This document shows positions 1 through 8,851 of a stretch of 35,976 bases of DNA, piece by piece; position 1 is the first letter of the stretch, and the number at the start of each line of letters is the position of its first letter. The notes under the pieces were generated by a model. That model made no database searches. It was not told where the DNA came from and was given only the letters and a program-made list of their open reading frames with translations. Source of the stretch: an uncultured Bacteroidales bacterium (GTDB lineage: Bacteria > Bacteroidota > Bacteroidia > Bacteroidales > Paludibacteraceae). The stretch lies in the NCBI GenBank assembly GCA_937910305.1, contig CALEPS010000116.1, forward strand, positions 1 to 35,976, given 5' to 3'. The position numbers were made by a program, and so were the translations under genes.

Positions 1-93
1 CCCTCTCCGTACGAGATAGTCGCACAGGTAACGCACACGCGGGAGATAACCCGGCGCGGCAGGAGGATCAGATACAACTAATAACTTTTTCAT
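1..93 (-). CDS. Glycosyltransferase, N-terminal fragment (runs off left edge)
   Basis: Only the first 31 codons are in the window. The ATG is at 93-91 and the frame stays open to base 1. The peptide begins KKLLVVSDPPAAPGYLPR and continues with a region resembling the start of GT4-type glycosyltransferases, where a short beta strand is followed by a proline/glycine loop and an arginine-rich helix. It overlaps the end of the upstream deacetylase-like gene by 26 bp, which argues for translational coupling. The context (sugar-phosphate transferase, nucleotide-sugar dehydratase, deacetylase-like protein) fits surface glycan assembly. The family call rests on the N-terminus alone and is an inference. 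Confidence 0.6.
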   Translation of the reverse strand, partial: MKKLLVVSDPPAAPGYLPRVRYLCDYLVRRG

Positions 94-1231
94 ACAATGA
101 CCGATGGTATGTTGTGTCATTGATATTGCTGTTATGCCAAAGCAGACAGAGGTCGCCCCGGTGCATCCGCACTTTGTCGATGAGCCGTTCGCAGAGGAAA
201 TACGCCTCTTCTTCCGTCAGATTCATGTAGTTTTCTTTGCTGAGCGTGTTGTCCATGATGAGCAGAGGATGCAATGTCAGCGGCGTGAGTTGCATGGTCT
301 TGGGATTGATCCATCGGATCGCCCGGGATGTCTGGAGCCTGAAACCGGCTTGGTCTGCAAAGCCCATTGTGAAGTCGTCGGTGTAGCCTGCATCTGCCAG
401 CCGCTGCATCTGGTCGATATCTTCGCGCAGGTAGTGAGCGCGGTACATCTTGCTGTATTTAATAGGCGGTATAGAGCCATAGTAACTGCCATGAATACCC
501 ATATAGGCATTGCTGTGGCGCAGTAGTTTTTTCAGCCGCTTGTAGTCTCGTCCCCAAAGCGGATATTGCGGGTAGTCGTATCCCTTTCCGCGTGTGTGCT
601 TGACGAAATAAACCACATCGGCATGGGGCACTTTCGCGTCCTGCTCTATCAACCATGGGAAGGTATAGAGCGGATCGTTGTGTATCTCTTTGAGAGCCGC
701 CCATACTTGTTTTCCTTCTCCCCGCAGGAGGCCTCCTATCGCCCCGCGGAGGTGGCGGTATTGCTCTATGGCATCTATGTCATGGGTGAGATAGACATGC
801 CCGAACCCGGGATCCGGCAGCGGCAGGTTGAGCTGCTTGAGCACCAGCCGTGCATATTCGTCCAGACGAGGGATGAGCATACGGCTCTTCTGACCCAGGA
901 CAGAGTACTTTGCGGCAAAACGGCCGTGCTCGTCCCGCTGCGGATTGATCAACTCTTCGGCGCGCGAAGAGAAGAAGAACGTAGCATAGACGATGTCGGT
1001 GCGAATGATCGTCTTGTCCTTTCGCGGTATCTCCACTACGGGCTTTTTGAGTTCCGGGACGACGATCTCTTTTCCCAACAGTCCGTTCGGCACAATGATC
1101 ACGTCATGCGTCTCCAACGCACTCTCATCTGCTGTGTACGCCACACGTTGTGCTGCTTCTTCGTCGCCGTAGCAGAGCCATCGGAGGATGTAATTTACAA
1201 TTTGGTCATTTTCGCATTTGCTCATTTTCAT
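68..1231 (-). CDS. Polysaccharide deacetylase-like protein (carbohydrate esterase 4 fold, DUF7033-type N-terminus)
   Basis: This 387-residue protein has no signal peptide. Residues 1-135 form an N-terminal domain, and the NodB/CE4-like part starts with the metal motif THDID (149-153). It continues through GIHGSYYGS (245-253), whose histidine is a candidate second metal ligand, and ends with WHN (365-367), which matches the late catalytic histidine region of the fold. Such proteins are common in Bacteroidota envelope-glycan clusters. Their exact substrate is rarely known, and cytoplasmic members may remove acyl groups from lipid-linked sugars. The start is ATG at 1231; a second Met two codons later is also possible. 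It lies 2 bp after the ABC-F gene and overlaps the next glycosyltransferase by 26 bp. The deacetylase activity is inferred from family membership. Confidence 0.8.
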   Translation of the reverse strand: MKMSKCENDQIVNYILRWLCYGDEEAAQRVAYTADESALETHDVIIVPNGLLGKEIVVPELKKPVVEIPRKDKTIIRTDIVYATFFFSSRAEELINPQRDEHGRFAAKYSVLGQKSRMLIPRLDEYARLVLKQLNLPLPDPGFGHVYLTHDIDAIEQYRHLRGAIGGLLRGEGKQVWAALKEIHNDPLYTFPWLIEQDAKVPHADVVYFVKHTRGKGYDYPQYPLWGRDYKRLKKLLRHSNAYMGIHGSYYGSIPPIKYSKMYRAHYLREDIDQMQRLADAGYTDDFTMGFADQAGFRLQTSRAIRWINPKTMQLTPLTLHPLLIMDNTLSKENYMNLTEEEAYFLCERLIDKVRMHRGDLCLLWHNSNINDTTYHRSLYEKVISCI

Positions 1232-1233
1232 AT

Positions 1234-3063
1234 TCAGTCATTTAGGAGTTCCCATTCGTATAGTTTCTGCTCTATCTGGTGTTTGACAGATTCGTATTTC
1301 TGAAACATCTCCTGCGTCTGGTTTTCCGGCAGCGCAAGGAGTTGCTCTATCTCCGCCTGCTGTTGCTCCAGTGCCGCGATAGCGGCTTCGGTCTCTGCAA
1401 TCTGCTTCTCTTTCTTGCGTTTCTCGGCAGCTGCGGCTTTCTGTGCCGCATAAGAAAGTGCGCCTTGCGTAGTACCGACGTTAGCCTCGACCGTCGGTTG
1501 ACCGTCGGTTGACCGTCGGGATTGAGTGCTATCCGACACGGGATTTTTGCGTTCCAGTTCTTGTAGCGAGCTGATCTTTTTCGCCCGCAGGAAGTCGTAT
1601 ATGCCTCCGAGGTGCTCTTTGACGCGTCCTCCACCGAACTCATACACTTTGGAAACGAGCCCGTTGAGAAAATCGCGGTCGTGGCTGACGCAGATTAGCG
1701 TGCCGTTGAAATCCTGCAGCGCCGCTTTGAGCACGTCTTTGGACTGCATGTCCAGATGGTTGGTAGGCTCGTCCAGGATAAGCAGGTTGCACGGCTCCAG
1801 CAACAAGCGAATCATAGCCAGCCGGCTTCGTTCGCCTCCGGAGAGGACTTTTACTTTCTTGTCGGAAGCTTCTCCGCCGAACATGAAGGCGCCGAGGATG
1901 TCCCGTATTTTTGTCCGTATGTCTCCTACCGCTACATAGTCAATGGTCTCAAAGACGGTGAGGTTTTCGTCCAACAGAGCCGCCTGGTTCTGTGCAAAAT
2001 ATCCGATCTTGACATTGTGTCCGATTTTGAGAGTGCCCATGTAGTCCAGTTGGCCCATGATACATTTGACGAGCGTTGTTTTACCTTCTCCGTTCTTGCC
2101 CACAAACGCCACTTTCTCTCCTCTGCGGATGGTGAAAGTAACGTCATGGAAGACATTGTGGGAACCGAAATCCTTGCGCAAATCCTCTATGATAATCGGA
2201 AAATCGCCGCTTCTGGGCGCAGGCGGAAACCGCAGGTTAAGACGGCTGGTATCTTCCAGATCCACCTCCAGCCGCTCCAGTCGTTCCAACTGTTTGATAC
2301 GGCTCTGTACCTGCACCGCCTTAGTGGCTTTATACCGGAATCGCTCGATGAACTCCTCCGTGTCTGCAATCATTTTCTGCTGGTTCTGATAAGCCCGCAC
2401 TTGCTGCTCATGCCTTTCTTTGCGCAACTCTACGAAACGGCTGTAGTTGACGTTGTAGTCATAGATACGCCCGAGCGTAATCTCAATGGTGCGCGTGCAT
2501 ACATTGTCAATAAACGCGCGGTCGTGGCTGACCATGAGCACGGCACTCGGACTCGTTTTCAGGAAATCTTCAAGCCATTGGATGGATTCTATATCCAGAT
2601 GGTTGGTAGGCTCATCCAGGAGCAATAAATCCGGATGGCGCAAAAGGATCTTGGCTAACTCAATACGCATTCTCCATCCTCCGGAGAACTCGCTGCAAGG
2701 GCGGTCAAAATCTTTGCGTTCGAACCCGAGACCAATGATCGTCCGGTCCATTTCGGCTATAAACCGCGCTTCGTCCTGCTCATGTGCCAGTTGTGCATGA
2801 ACCGTCATGACCTCTTCACGCAGCGTGCGGTCGTCCTGAAAAAGCATCACTTGCGGCAAGTATCCGATGGTCATATCCGTTTCCCTTGCAATCCTGCCGG
2901 CAGTAGGCTGGTATTCGCCGGCAATAAGCCGGAGCAAGGTCGTTTTGCCCGCACCGTTCTTTCCCACCAGCGCAATGCGTTCCTTACGGTTGATAAGGAA
3001 CGTGATGTCGTCCAGCACAGGGCGGGACGAGAACTCCATTGATACGTGGTCAATTGTCAGCAT
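1234..3063 (-). CDS. ABC-F family ATP-binding protein (Uup/EttA-like ribosome-associated ATPase)
   Basis: The protein has 609 residues, two ABC ATPase domains and no membrane segment, which is the ABC-F plan. Walker A motifs are at 34-41 (GKNGAGKT) and 322-329 (GKNGEGKT). Signatures are FSGGW (126-130) and LSGGE (407-411), and both Walker B regions read DEPTNHLD. The inter-domain linker (about 205-275) is rich in charged residues, and a C-terminal coiled coil (about 540-605) follows, as in Uup. ABC-F proteins act on the ribosome or in DNA-branch processing, not in transport. The DNA for the spacer around residues 514-525 contains three 11-bp direct repeats (1489-1521), suggesting expansion there. 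It overlaps the WecA-like gene by 14 bp. Whether it is Uup, EttA or an antibiotic-resistance member cannot be decided here. Confidence 0.93.
   Translation of the reverse strand: MLTIDHVSMEFSSRPVLDDITFLINRKERIALVGKNGAGKTTLLRLIAGEYQPTAGRIARETDMTIGYLPQVMLFQDDRTLREEVMTVHAQLAHEQDEARFIAEMDRTIIGLGFERKDFDRPCSEFSGGWRMRIELAKILLRHPDLLLLDEPTNHLDIESIQWLEDFLKTSPSAVLMVSHDRAFIDNVCTRTIEITLGRIYDYNVNYSRFVELRKERHEQQVRAYQNQQKMIADTEEFIERFRYKATKAVQVQSRIKQLERLERLEVDLEDTSRLNLRFPPAPRSGDFPIIIEDLRKDFGSHNVFHDVTFTIRRGEKVAFVGKNGEGKTTLVKCIMGQLDYMGTLKIGHNVKIGYFAQNQAALLDENLTVFETIDYVAVGDIRTKIRDILGAFMFGGEASDKKVKVLSGGERSRLAMIRLLLEPCNLLILDEPTNHLDMQSKDVLKAALQDFNGTLICVSHDRDFLNGLVSKVYEFGGGRVKEHLGGIYDFLRAKKISSLQELERKNPVSDSTQSRRSTDGQPTVEANVGTTQGALSYAAQKAAAAEKRKKEKQIAETEAAIAALEQQQAEIEQLLALPENQTQEMFQKYESVKHQIEQKLYEWELLND
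1489..1521. repeat. Three 11-bp tandem units inside the ABC-F coding region
   Basis: Three consecutive units of 11 bp (GACCGTCGGTT, the same again, then GACCGTCGGGA) lie in frame-neutral total length (33 bp) in the spacer before the C-terminal coiled coil. The unit length matches the 11-bp arrays in non-coding parts of the window, but the sequence is unrelated. Confidence 0.9.
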
Positions 3064-4144
3064 TTTTGCCGTATAGTTTATGGTTGATTACTCGCCAAAG
3101 GCACAGGGTGAGGGCGGTAGCCAAGATAAAATCCGTTCCCAGCAACACCCAAATGTTCCAGTTCCTGCCGAGGATTGCCAGCCCAATGAAGAACAGACTG
3201 ACCGTCAACAGCACGCAGGTCGTTTGAATATGGTTCAACCCGGTCCGCAGGAGCAGGTGGTGAATGTGATTCTTGTCCGGTTTGAAAGGCGAGCGGTGCT
3301 GTTTGATACGTGTGATACTTACGCGGAGGGTGTCGAAGAGCGGCACCGTCAGAACGCATATTGCCACAGCCGGCGCAGCGCTCATATGGTATATCTCGGG
3401 AACGACATGGTACGCGTTCTGCTCGCAGAAACGGAAGACAAACGCGGTAATAAGATACCCCAACAACAGGCTTCCGGAGTCTCCCATGAAAATCTTTCCC
3501 CTGTGGCCGAACACATTATAGATAAAGAACACCGCCAGAGCGCCAATCATACAAATAGCAAGAACCGACCAACTGGCGGACCCAACGAGATGGAAATACA
3601 CGGCAAAGAACAGACAATAGAGCATTCCCAATCCGCTTGCCAACCCGTCCACACCGTCAATCAGATTAATGGCATTGATAATACCGATCAGCACAAACAG
3701 CGAGAGAAGATAACTGGGGACCACGCCAATCTCTCCAATCCCGAAAATCCCGTGCAGGTGCGTCAGCCGGAGGTCGCCGAATCCAATCAGAGTAATGCCT
3801 GCCAAAGCCTCTCCGGCCAGTTTAGCCAAAGGAGTCAGTACCAGTATGTCGTCGATGAATCCGATAGCCATGATCAATGCTACGCCGATCATGAAAAACT
3901 GGTTATGGGCAATCTGGTCATAGTCAAAAAGGAGATAGGACAGCATCACGCTGAAATAAATGCCCAGTCCTCCGATATTGGGAACCTCGCCCGTGTGGCT
4001 CATCCGTTTGTTGGGGCGTACCACAAGACCTTTTGCCTTGGCAATCCGGATCACGATAGGCAGTGCCAGAAGACCGAAAGCAAAACTGACCAGTCCGATA
4101 AGGTAACTATGGGTCAGGAAAAATGTTTGTATTTGCTGTATCAT
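3050..4144 (-). CDS. Undecaprenyl-phosphate sugar-1-phosphate transferase (WecA/TagO/MraY superfamily, GT4 PNPT)
   Basis: This 364-residue polytopic membrane protein transfers a sugar-1-phosphate, usually GlcNAc-1-P, from a UDP-sugar to undecaprenyl phosphate, starting synthesis of a surface glycan. The family motifs are all visible: PNIGGLGI (55-62), the Asp pair FIDDI (96-100), NAINLIDGVDGL (157-168), GDSGS (221-225) and the cytoplasmic DKNHIHHLLL (290-299). About ten hydrophobic segments are spread over the length, and the size is typical of WecA rather than MraY. The start ATG overlaps the stop of the upstream dehydratase by 4 bp (ATGA), implying translational coupling. The likely partner steps are the dehydratase upstream and the glycosyltransferase downstream. 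The precise UDP-sugar is not readable from sequence. Confidence 0.93.
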   Translation of the reverse strand: MIQQIQTFFLTHSYLIGLVSFAFGLLALPIVIRIAKAKGLVVRPNKRMSHTGEVPNIGGLGIYFSVMLSYLLFDYDQIAHNQFFMIGVALIMAIGFIDDILVLTPLAKLAGEALAGITLIGFGDLRLTHLHGIFGIGEIGVVPSYLLSLFVLIGIINAINLIDGVDGLASGLGMLYCLFFAVYFHLVGSASWSVLAICMIGALAVFFIYNVFGHRGKIFMGDSGSLLLGYLITAFVFRFCEQNAYHVVPEIYHMSAAPAVAICVLTVPLFDTLRVSITRIKQHRSPFKPDKNHIHHLLLRTGLNHIQTTCVLLTVSLFFIGLAILGRNWNIWVLLGTDFILATALTLCLWRVINHKLYGKNADN

Positions 4145-6060
4145 TGCGGGTCTAATTGTTCATAAATAGAGTTATTACTGATGTATTCCGGAACTAACTG
4201 TTTCATCTTTTTGACCGTCATGAACGGTTTGGAGAGACGGCTGGTGTCAATCAGTTCATCCACCTGGCTGCTTACGGTGTCAAAATCGAACTCCCGGACT
4301 CTTGCTACCATGATTTTATCATGGGCAGTAGGAATCGTTGTTTCTTTTTTGTTGAGCAGTTCTTCGTATAATTTCTCGCCCGGTCGCAATCCGGTGAAGA
4401 CGATCTGTATGTCTTTTTCCGGAGTGTAGCCTGCGAGCCGGATCATATTGCGAGCCAGATCCAGAATCTTAACCGGTTCGCCCATGTCGAAGACGAAGAT
4501 CTCTCCTCCTTCGCCCAGAGTGCTTGCCTCCATTACCAGACAGCAGGCTTCCGGGATCGTCATGAAATATCGAATAATATCCGGGTTGGTTACAGTAACC
4601 GGACCTCCTGCCGCGATCTGTTTCCGGAAATAAGGGATAACCGAGCCGTTGCTGCCTAACACATTGCCGAAACGGGTGGTGATAAACTTAGTGCAACCGG
4701 GGTTGGTGGCGCTTAGCTTGCGGAATAGTGACTGCACATATATCTCCGCGATACGCTTGCTGGCTCCCATGATATTGGTGGGGTTGACCGCTTTGTCGGT
4801 AGAGATCATAACGAAGCGCTGTACGTTATATTTGACCGCCATGTCTGCCATGTTCTTTGTGCCCAACACGTTCGCTTGGATAGCCTCGTTGGGAAAACTC
4901 TCCATCAGCGGCACGTGTTTGTATGCCGCGGCATGATAGACCACATCCGGACACATCTCGCTGAAAATCTGTTCCATACGTGTGCGGTTACGAATATCAG
5001 CAATGACGGGGATGAAACGTGCACTGGGGAATTGAATCTGCAAATCCAGAATCAAATCATGAAGCGGTGATTCCGCTATGTCCAGCAAGATAGTGGCTTG
5101 CGGTTCGTATTGCTGGATCTGGCGCACTAATTCGCTGCCGATACTGCCTGCCGCGCCGCTGACTAAAACAACCTTCTTCTGCAGAATATGCCGTACATTC
5201 TCGGTGTTGATAGCTATCTGCTGGCGTTCCAGCAAATCCTCGATACGGATAGCATCAATTCTGCCAATGCGTTGCAAATCAATGTCTTCGATGTTCTCCC
5301 ATTGCGTGAAATAAGGCGTAGTGAGGATGTGGATATTGTGGTTGATGAATATCTGTAGATCTTTGGCAGGAGTGATCTCTTTCATCTTTAAAGGCGAAAC
5401 GATGACATGCCGTACGTTATGTTTCGCCATCCATATGAACAGTTTCTCGTTCAGTTCCCGCACACGCAGTCCTGCCAAGTCATATCCGTAGCGTTCGTCG
5501 CTGTCCGCAATAAAACCGATAGGACGATACGGCGTGTTGCCCGCAGAACGGAGCATTTTGGCTATAGCCACTCCTGCCGACTGCGTACCGTAGATCATTA
5601 CCAAGGGACTTCCCTGGCTGCGTTCCATTGTTTCGCTCAGGGTCTTCACGCCTACACGAAGCAGGTACAGAAGCACGAAAGAGGTAGGTACATAGATCGC
5701 CAGCACCGTGTTTAGAACAGGATGCCATCCTACGCTGTATTCCATGATGATATTGATCAAACCCAATACCATACCGACGCATATATTGGAGAGCAGTACT
5801 TTCAGCGTGTCGATAAATGTAGAATACCGCAGAATGCCCGAATAAGTGTGAAAGACAAGGCATGCCAATATCTGCACTGCGATCACAATCAGGTATTGTA
5901 TGCCTACCGGGATGGTCTGCTGGCTTAGATCCAGGTAATGGAAGAAGCCGCTTCCTACCCATACACTGAGCCAGAAAGCGGTGCTGCAGAGCAGCAGATC
6001 AATTAGTAAAACACCCCATCGGGGAAGATATCCGAACTGATTGTTTATACTCGCTTTCAT
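4141..6060 (-). CDS. Membrane-anchored nucleotide-sugar 4,6-dehydratase (WbpM/CapD/PglF family)
   Basis: The protein has 639 residues. Four hydrophobic segments in the first 140 residues are followed by a CoA-binding-like Rossmann region (about 150-260) and an extended SDR domain. The NAD motif is GAAGSIG (302-308). The catalytic Tyr of ordinary SDRs is replaced by Met in MGASK (Met431, Lys435), the Ser-Met-Lys arrangement known from WbpM-type 4,6-dehydratases. The sequence VISTDK-like MISTDK (418-423) precedes it. The family converts UDP-GlcNAc to a 4-keto-6-deoxy sugar at the inner membrane, a first step towards bacillosamine or related sugars. It lies 2 bp after uvrA and overlaps the WecA-like gene by 4 bp. 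The product sugar is inference. Confidence 0.93.
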   Translation of the reverse strand: MKASINNQFGYLPRWGVLLIDLLLCSTAFWLSVWVGSGFFHYLDLSQQTIPVGIQYLIVIAVQILACLVFHTYSGILRYSTFIDTLKVLLSNICVGMVLGLINIIMEYSVGWHPVLNTVLAIYVPTSFVLLYLLRVGVKTLSETMERSQGSPLVMIYGTQSAGVAIAKMLRSAGNTPYRPIGFIADSDERYGYDLAGLRVRELNEKLFIWMAKHNVRHVIVSPLKMKEITPAKDLQIFINHNIHILTTPYFTQWENIEDIDLQRIGRIDAIRIEDLLERQQIAINTENVRHILQKKVVLVSGAAGSIGSELVRQIQQYEPQATILLDIAESPLHDLILDLQIQFPSARFIPVIADIRNRTRMEQIFSEMCPDVVYHAAAYKHVPLMESFPNEAIQANVLGTKNMADMAVKYNVQRFVMISTDKAVNPTNIMGASKRIAEIYVQSLFRKLSATNPGCTKFITTRFGNVLGSNGSVIPYFRKQIAAGGPVTVTNPDIIRYFMTIPEACCLVMEASTLGEGGEIFVFDMGEPVKILDLARNMIRLAGYTPEKDIQIVFTGLRPGEKLYEELLNKKETTIPTAHDKIMVARVREFDFDTVSSQVDELIDTSRLSKPFMTVKKMKQLVPEYISNNSIYEQLDPQ

Positions 6061-6062
6061 GT

Positions 6063-8816
6063 TTAAATGCTTTCATTGGTTTGTAAAATATGCGCCAGAT
6101 ATTTGCCGGTATAGCTCTCCGGGCATTGTGCTATCTGTTCCGGAGTCCCCTCGCATACAATCCGTCCGCCTTCTTTGCCGCCTTCCGGACCCAGGTCTAT
6201 CACATGGTCTGCGGCAAGAATCACTGCCGGGTTATGCTCGATGATAATTACCGTGTGTCCTTTGCTGATAAGCCGGTTCAGTGCCGTCAGGAGCACCTCT
6301 ATGTCTTTGTGGTGCAAGCCGGTCGTAGGCTCGTCAAAAACAAAGATGGTAGGCGTATTGTCCTCTTGTGCAAGGAAAGAGGCTAACTTCACGCGCTGGC
6401 TCTCTCCGCCGGATAAAGTGCTGCTGCTCTGGCCTAACTGGATATATCCAATACCTACGTCCTGTAGCGGTTTGAGACGTTTCACAATCCGGGCGCAATC
6501 GGGATCCTGGCTGAAGAACTCTACGGCCTGGTTAACGGTCATGCAGAGTATATCATAGATCGACTTCTCGCGGTAATGTACATCCAGTATGTCTTGTTTG
6601 AACCGCCGTCCGTGGCATTGCTCGCATTCCAGCACCAGGTCGGCCATAAACTGCATCTCTATTGTAATCGTTCCTTCGCCCTGACACGTCTCACACCGGC
6701 CGCCCGGAGTGTTGAAAGAGAAATGGGCGGGTGTCAAACCTAACTGTTTGGCAAGAGGCTGTTCGGCGAACAGACGGCGGATCTCGTCGTAGGCTTTCAG
6801 GTAAGTGACAGGATTGCTGCGGCTTGAACGGCTCAGAGGGTTCTGGTCCACAAACTCGATATCTTTCATCAGATGCACACTTCCGCTGAGATGGCCGAAA
6901 TCCCCGGTATGTTCCGCGAACACACCGCCGTAGTGTTTCTTCAAAGCAGGGTAGAGTACTTTGCTTACCAGACTCGATTTGCCGCTGCCGCTCACGCCGG
7001 TCACTACTGTCATCACATGCAGAGGGAAACGGACCGTTAGATTTTTCAGGTTGTTTTCGCACGCGCCTTCTATCTCGATGTAATTGTTCCAATGACGCCG
7101 CTGGGCGGGTATATGATAGGTGAATAGTTCCGGGCGAGGCTTGCCTTCATATACGACCTTGCCTCCTTTTCTTCCCGCCAGCGGACCGATCTCTATAATA
7201 TGATCTGCTGCTGCAATGATGTCTTCGTCATGCTCAACGACAACAATCGTGTTGCCTAAATCGCGCAGTTCCCGCAGTACATGTATCAGTCGTTCGGTGT
7301 CCCGCGGGTGCAGACCGATCGATGGCTCGTCCAGGACATATAAGGAACCTACCAGGCTGCTACCCAGAGACTTTGCCAGGTTGATACGCTGGCTCTCGCC
7401 GCCGGACAAAGTGTTGCTCTGCCGGTTCAAGGTCAGATAACTTAACCCTACGTCTTTCATGAACTGCAGGCGGCTTCTGATCTCCACCAGCAGCATTTCA
7501 GCCGTCTTTTGTTCGATATCTGTCAGTTGGATATGCTCGAACCATTCGTCCAGCTCGGAGACAGGCATAGCGCATAACTCCTGGATGCTCTTGCCGTTGA
7601 TCAGCACATATTCGGCTTCACGCCGCAAATGGAATCCGTTGCAGACGGGGCATGTCGTCTTGCCCTTGAATCGCGCTAACATTACGCGGTATTGGATCTT
7701 CGAGTACTGTTTCTCCTCCAACTCGTGGAAGAATGCATGCAGTCCGCGGAAATACTCGTTGCCGGTCCATATCAGTTGCTTCTGTTCGGGAGTTAGTGCG
7801 TAGAACGGAGTATGTATCGGGAAACCGAACTTGGAGGCATTGTATATCAGCGCATCCAGCCACGGACGCATCTGTTCGCTTTGCCAGCAGGCGATGGCTT
7901 GTTCGTAGATAGATTTGGATTTGTCGGGAACAACCAAATCAATGTCAATACCCATCACGGTACCGACGCCCTTGCATTCGGGGCAGGCTCCGACCGGGTT
8001 GTTGAAATCAAACAAATGCTCGCTTGGCTCGATAAAATGGATCCCGTCTGCCTCGAATCGTTCCGAGAACACCTTCGTACATGGTACATTGCCCCTTTGT
8101 ACTTGGATTTGGCATTCCCCTTGCCCTTCGAAAAACGCGGTCTGTACGCTGTCGGCGAAACGGTTGCTGGTCGATGGCTCGTGATCCACAATGATACGGT
8201 CCACCAGCAGGAATGCCTCATGCCCTTCCGCTTTTTTCCAACTCTGGTCGTCCAGACGCACCGTGTCGCCGTCGATGAACAGACGGCTGAAACCTTGGCT
8301 CTGCCATAACGCCAGTTGTTCTTGCAGCGTTCTGCCTTCGGGAAGAATGATAGGACTCAGCAGATACAGACGTGTGTCCTTGGGCTGGCTCTCCATGTAT
8401 TGCACCACGTCGCGGATGGTGTTCTTGCGTACTTCTTCACCGCTCACGGGCGAGTACGTCTTGCCTACGCGCGCGTACAAGAGTTTTAGATAGTCATAAA
8501 TCTCCGTCACGGTGCCTACGGTGGAACGGGGATTGCGGCTGGTCACTTTCTGCTGGATGGCTATAGCGGGCGGGATGCCTTCGATCTTTTCGACGTCAGG
8601 TTTCTGCATCCTGCCCATAAACTGCCTTGCATAAGCGCTCAGACTCTCTACATATCTCCGCTGCCCTTCTGCATATAAGGTGTCGAACGCCAGCGAACTC
8701 TTGCCGCTGCCGCTCACACCTGTCACCACCACCAACTTGCCGCGGGGGATATCTACTGTCACATGCTGCAAGTTATGGGTGTTCGCTTCTTCTATGTGTA
8801 TAAAATCCTCTTTCAA
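6063..8816 (-). CDS. uvrA: Excinuclease ABC subunit A (UvrA)
   Basis: UvrA is the damage-sensing ATPase of nucleotide excision repair and works as a dimer with UvrB. The two ABC modules are present: GVSGSGKSSL near the N-terminus and again in the second half, and LSGGESQR in both halves. The second zinc module (CETCQGEG followed about 28 residues on by CEQCHG) and the inserted CPVCNG site are intact. The first zinc finger keeps only CPECKG, and its partner CxxC is replaced by a phenylalanine/serine-rich stretch. No ATG is near the start. TTG at 8816 gives an N-terminus like known UvrA proteins and leaves the 7-bp repeat outside the gene, while TTG at 8828 would add four residues encoded by the repeat. 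The length of about 917 residues is normal. Confidence 0.96.
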   Translation of the reverse strand: MKEDFIHIEEANTHNLQHVTVDIPRGKLVVVTGVSGSGKSSLAFDTLYAEGQRRYVESLSAYARQFMGRMQKPDVEKIEGIPPAIAIQQKVTSRNPRSTVGTVTEIYDYLKLLYARVGKTYSPVSGEEVRKNTIRDVVQYMESQPKDTRLYLLSPIILPEGRTLQEQLALWQSQGFSRLFIDGDTVRLDDQSWKKAEGHEAFLLVDRIIVDHEPSTSNRFADSVQTAFFEGQGECQIQVQRGNVPCTKVFSERFEADGIHFIEPSEHLFDFNNPVGACPECKGVGTVMGIDIDLVVPDKSKSIYEQAIACWQSEQMRPWLDALIYNASKFGFPIHTPFYALTPEQKQLIWTGNEYFRGLHAFFHELEEKQYSKIQYRVMLARFKGKTTCPVCNGFHLRREAEYVLINGKSIQELCAMPVSELDEWFEHIQLTDIEQKTAEMLLVEIRSRLQFMKDVGLSYLTLNRQSNTLSGGESQRINLAKSLGSSLVGSLYVLDEPSIGLHPRDTERLIHVLRELRDLGNTIVVVEHDEDIIAAADHIIEIGPLAGRKGGKVVYEGKPRPELFTYHIPAQRRHWNNYIEIEGACENNLKNLTVRFPLHVMTVVTGVSGSGKSSLVSKVLYPALKKHYGGVFAEHTGDFGHLSGSVHLMKDIEFVDQNPLSRSSRSNPVTYLKAYDEIRRLFAEQPLAKQLGLTPAHFSFNTPGGRCETCQGEGTITIEMQFMADLVLECEQCHGRRFKQDILDVHYREKSIYDILCMTVNQAVEFFSQDPDCARIVKRLKPLQDVGIGYIQLGQSSSTLSGGESQRVKLASFLAQEDNTPTIFVFDEPTTGLHHKDIEVLLTALNRLISKGHTVIIIEHNPAVILAADHVIDLGPEGGKEGGRIVCEGTPEQIAQCPESYTGKYLAHILQTNESI

Positions 8817-8851
8817 CTCTAACCTCAAACCTCTAATCTCAAACCTCTAAA
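8817..8851. repeat. 7-bp tandem array between the HU-LysM gene and uvrA
   Basis: Five units of exactly 7 bp (CTCTAAC, CTCAAAC, CTCTAAT, CTCAAAC, CTCTAAA on the plus strand) fill the whole gap between the stop codon of the upstream gene (8852-8854) and the preferred TTG start of uvrA (8816). No other sequence is in the junction. Confidence 0.9.

Noticed and set aside
566..1303. 245-codon plus-strand open frame opposite the deacetylase-like gene
   Set aside because: It is antisense to a gene with catalytic motifs and runs across the junction into the ABC-F gene.
1756..2628. 290-codon plus-strand open frame opposite the ABC-F gene
   Set aside because: The minus strand has two full ATPase domains here, and the plus-strand frame has no recognisable motif.
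3080..4165. 361-codon plus-strand open frame opposite the WecA-like gene
   Set aside because: All sugar-phosphate transferase motifs are on the minus strand. The plus-strand peptide is Gln/His/Asn-rich shadow sequence without a domain.
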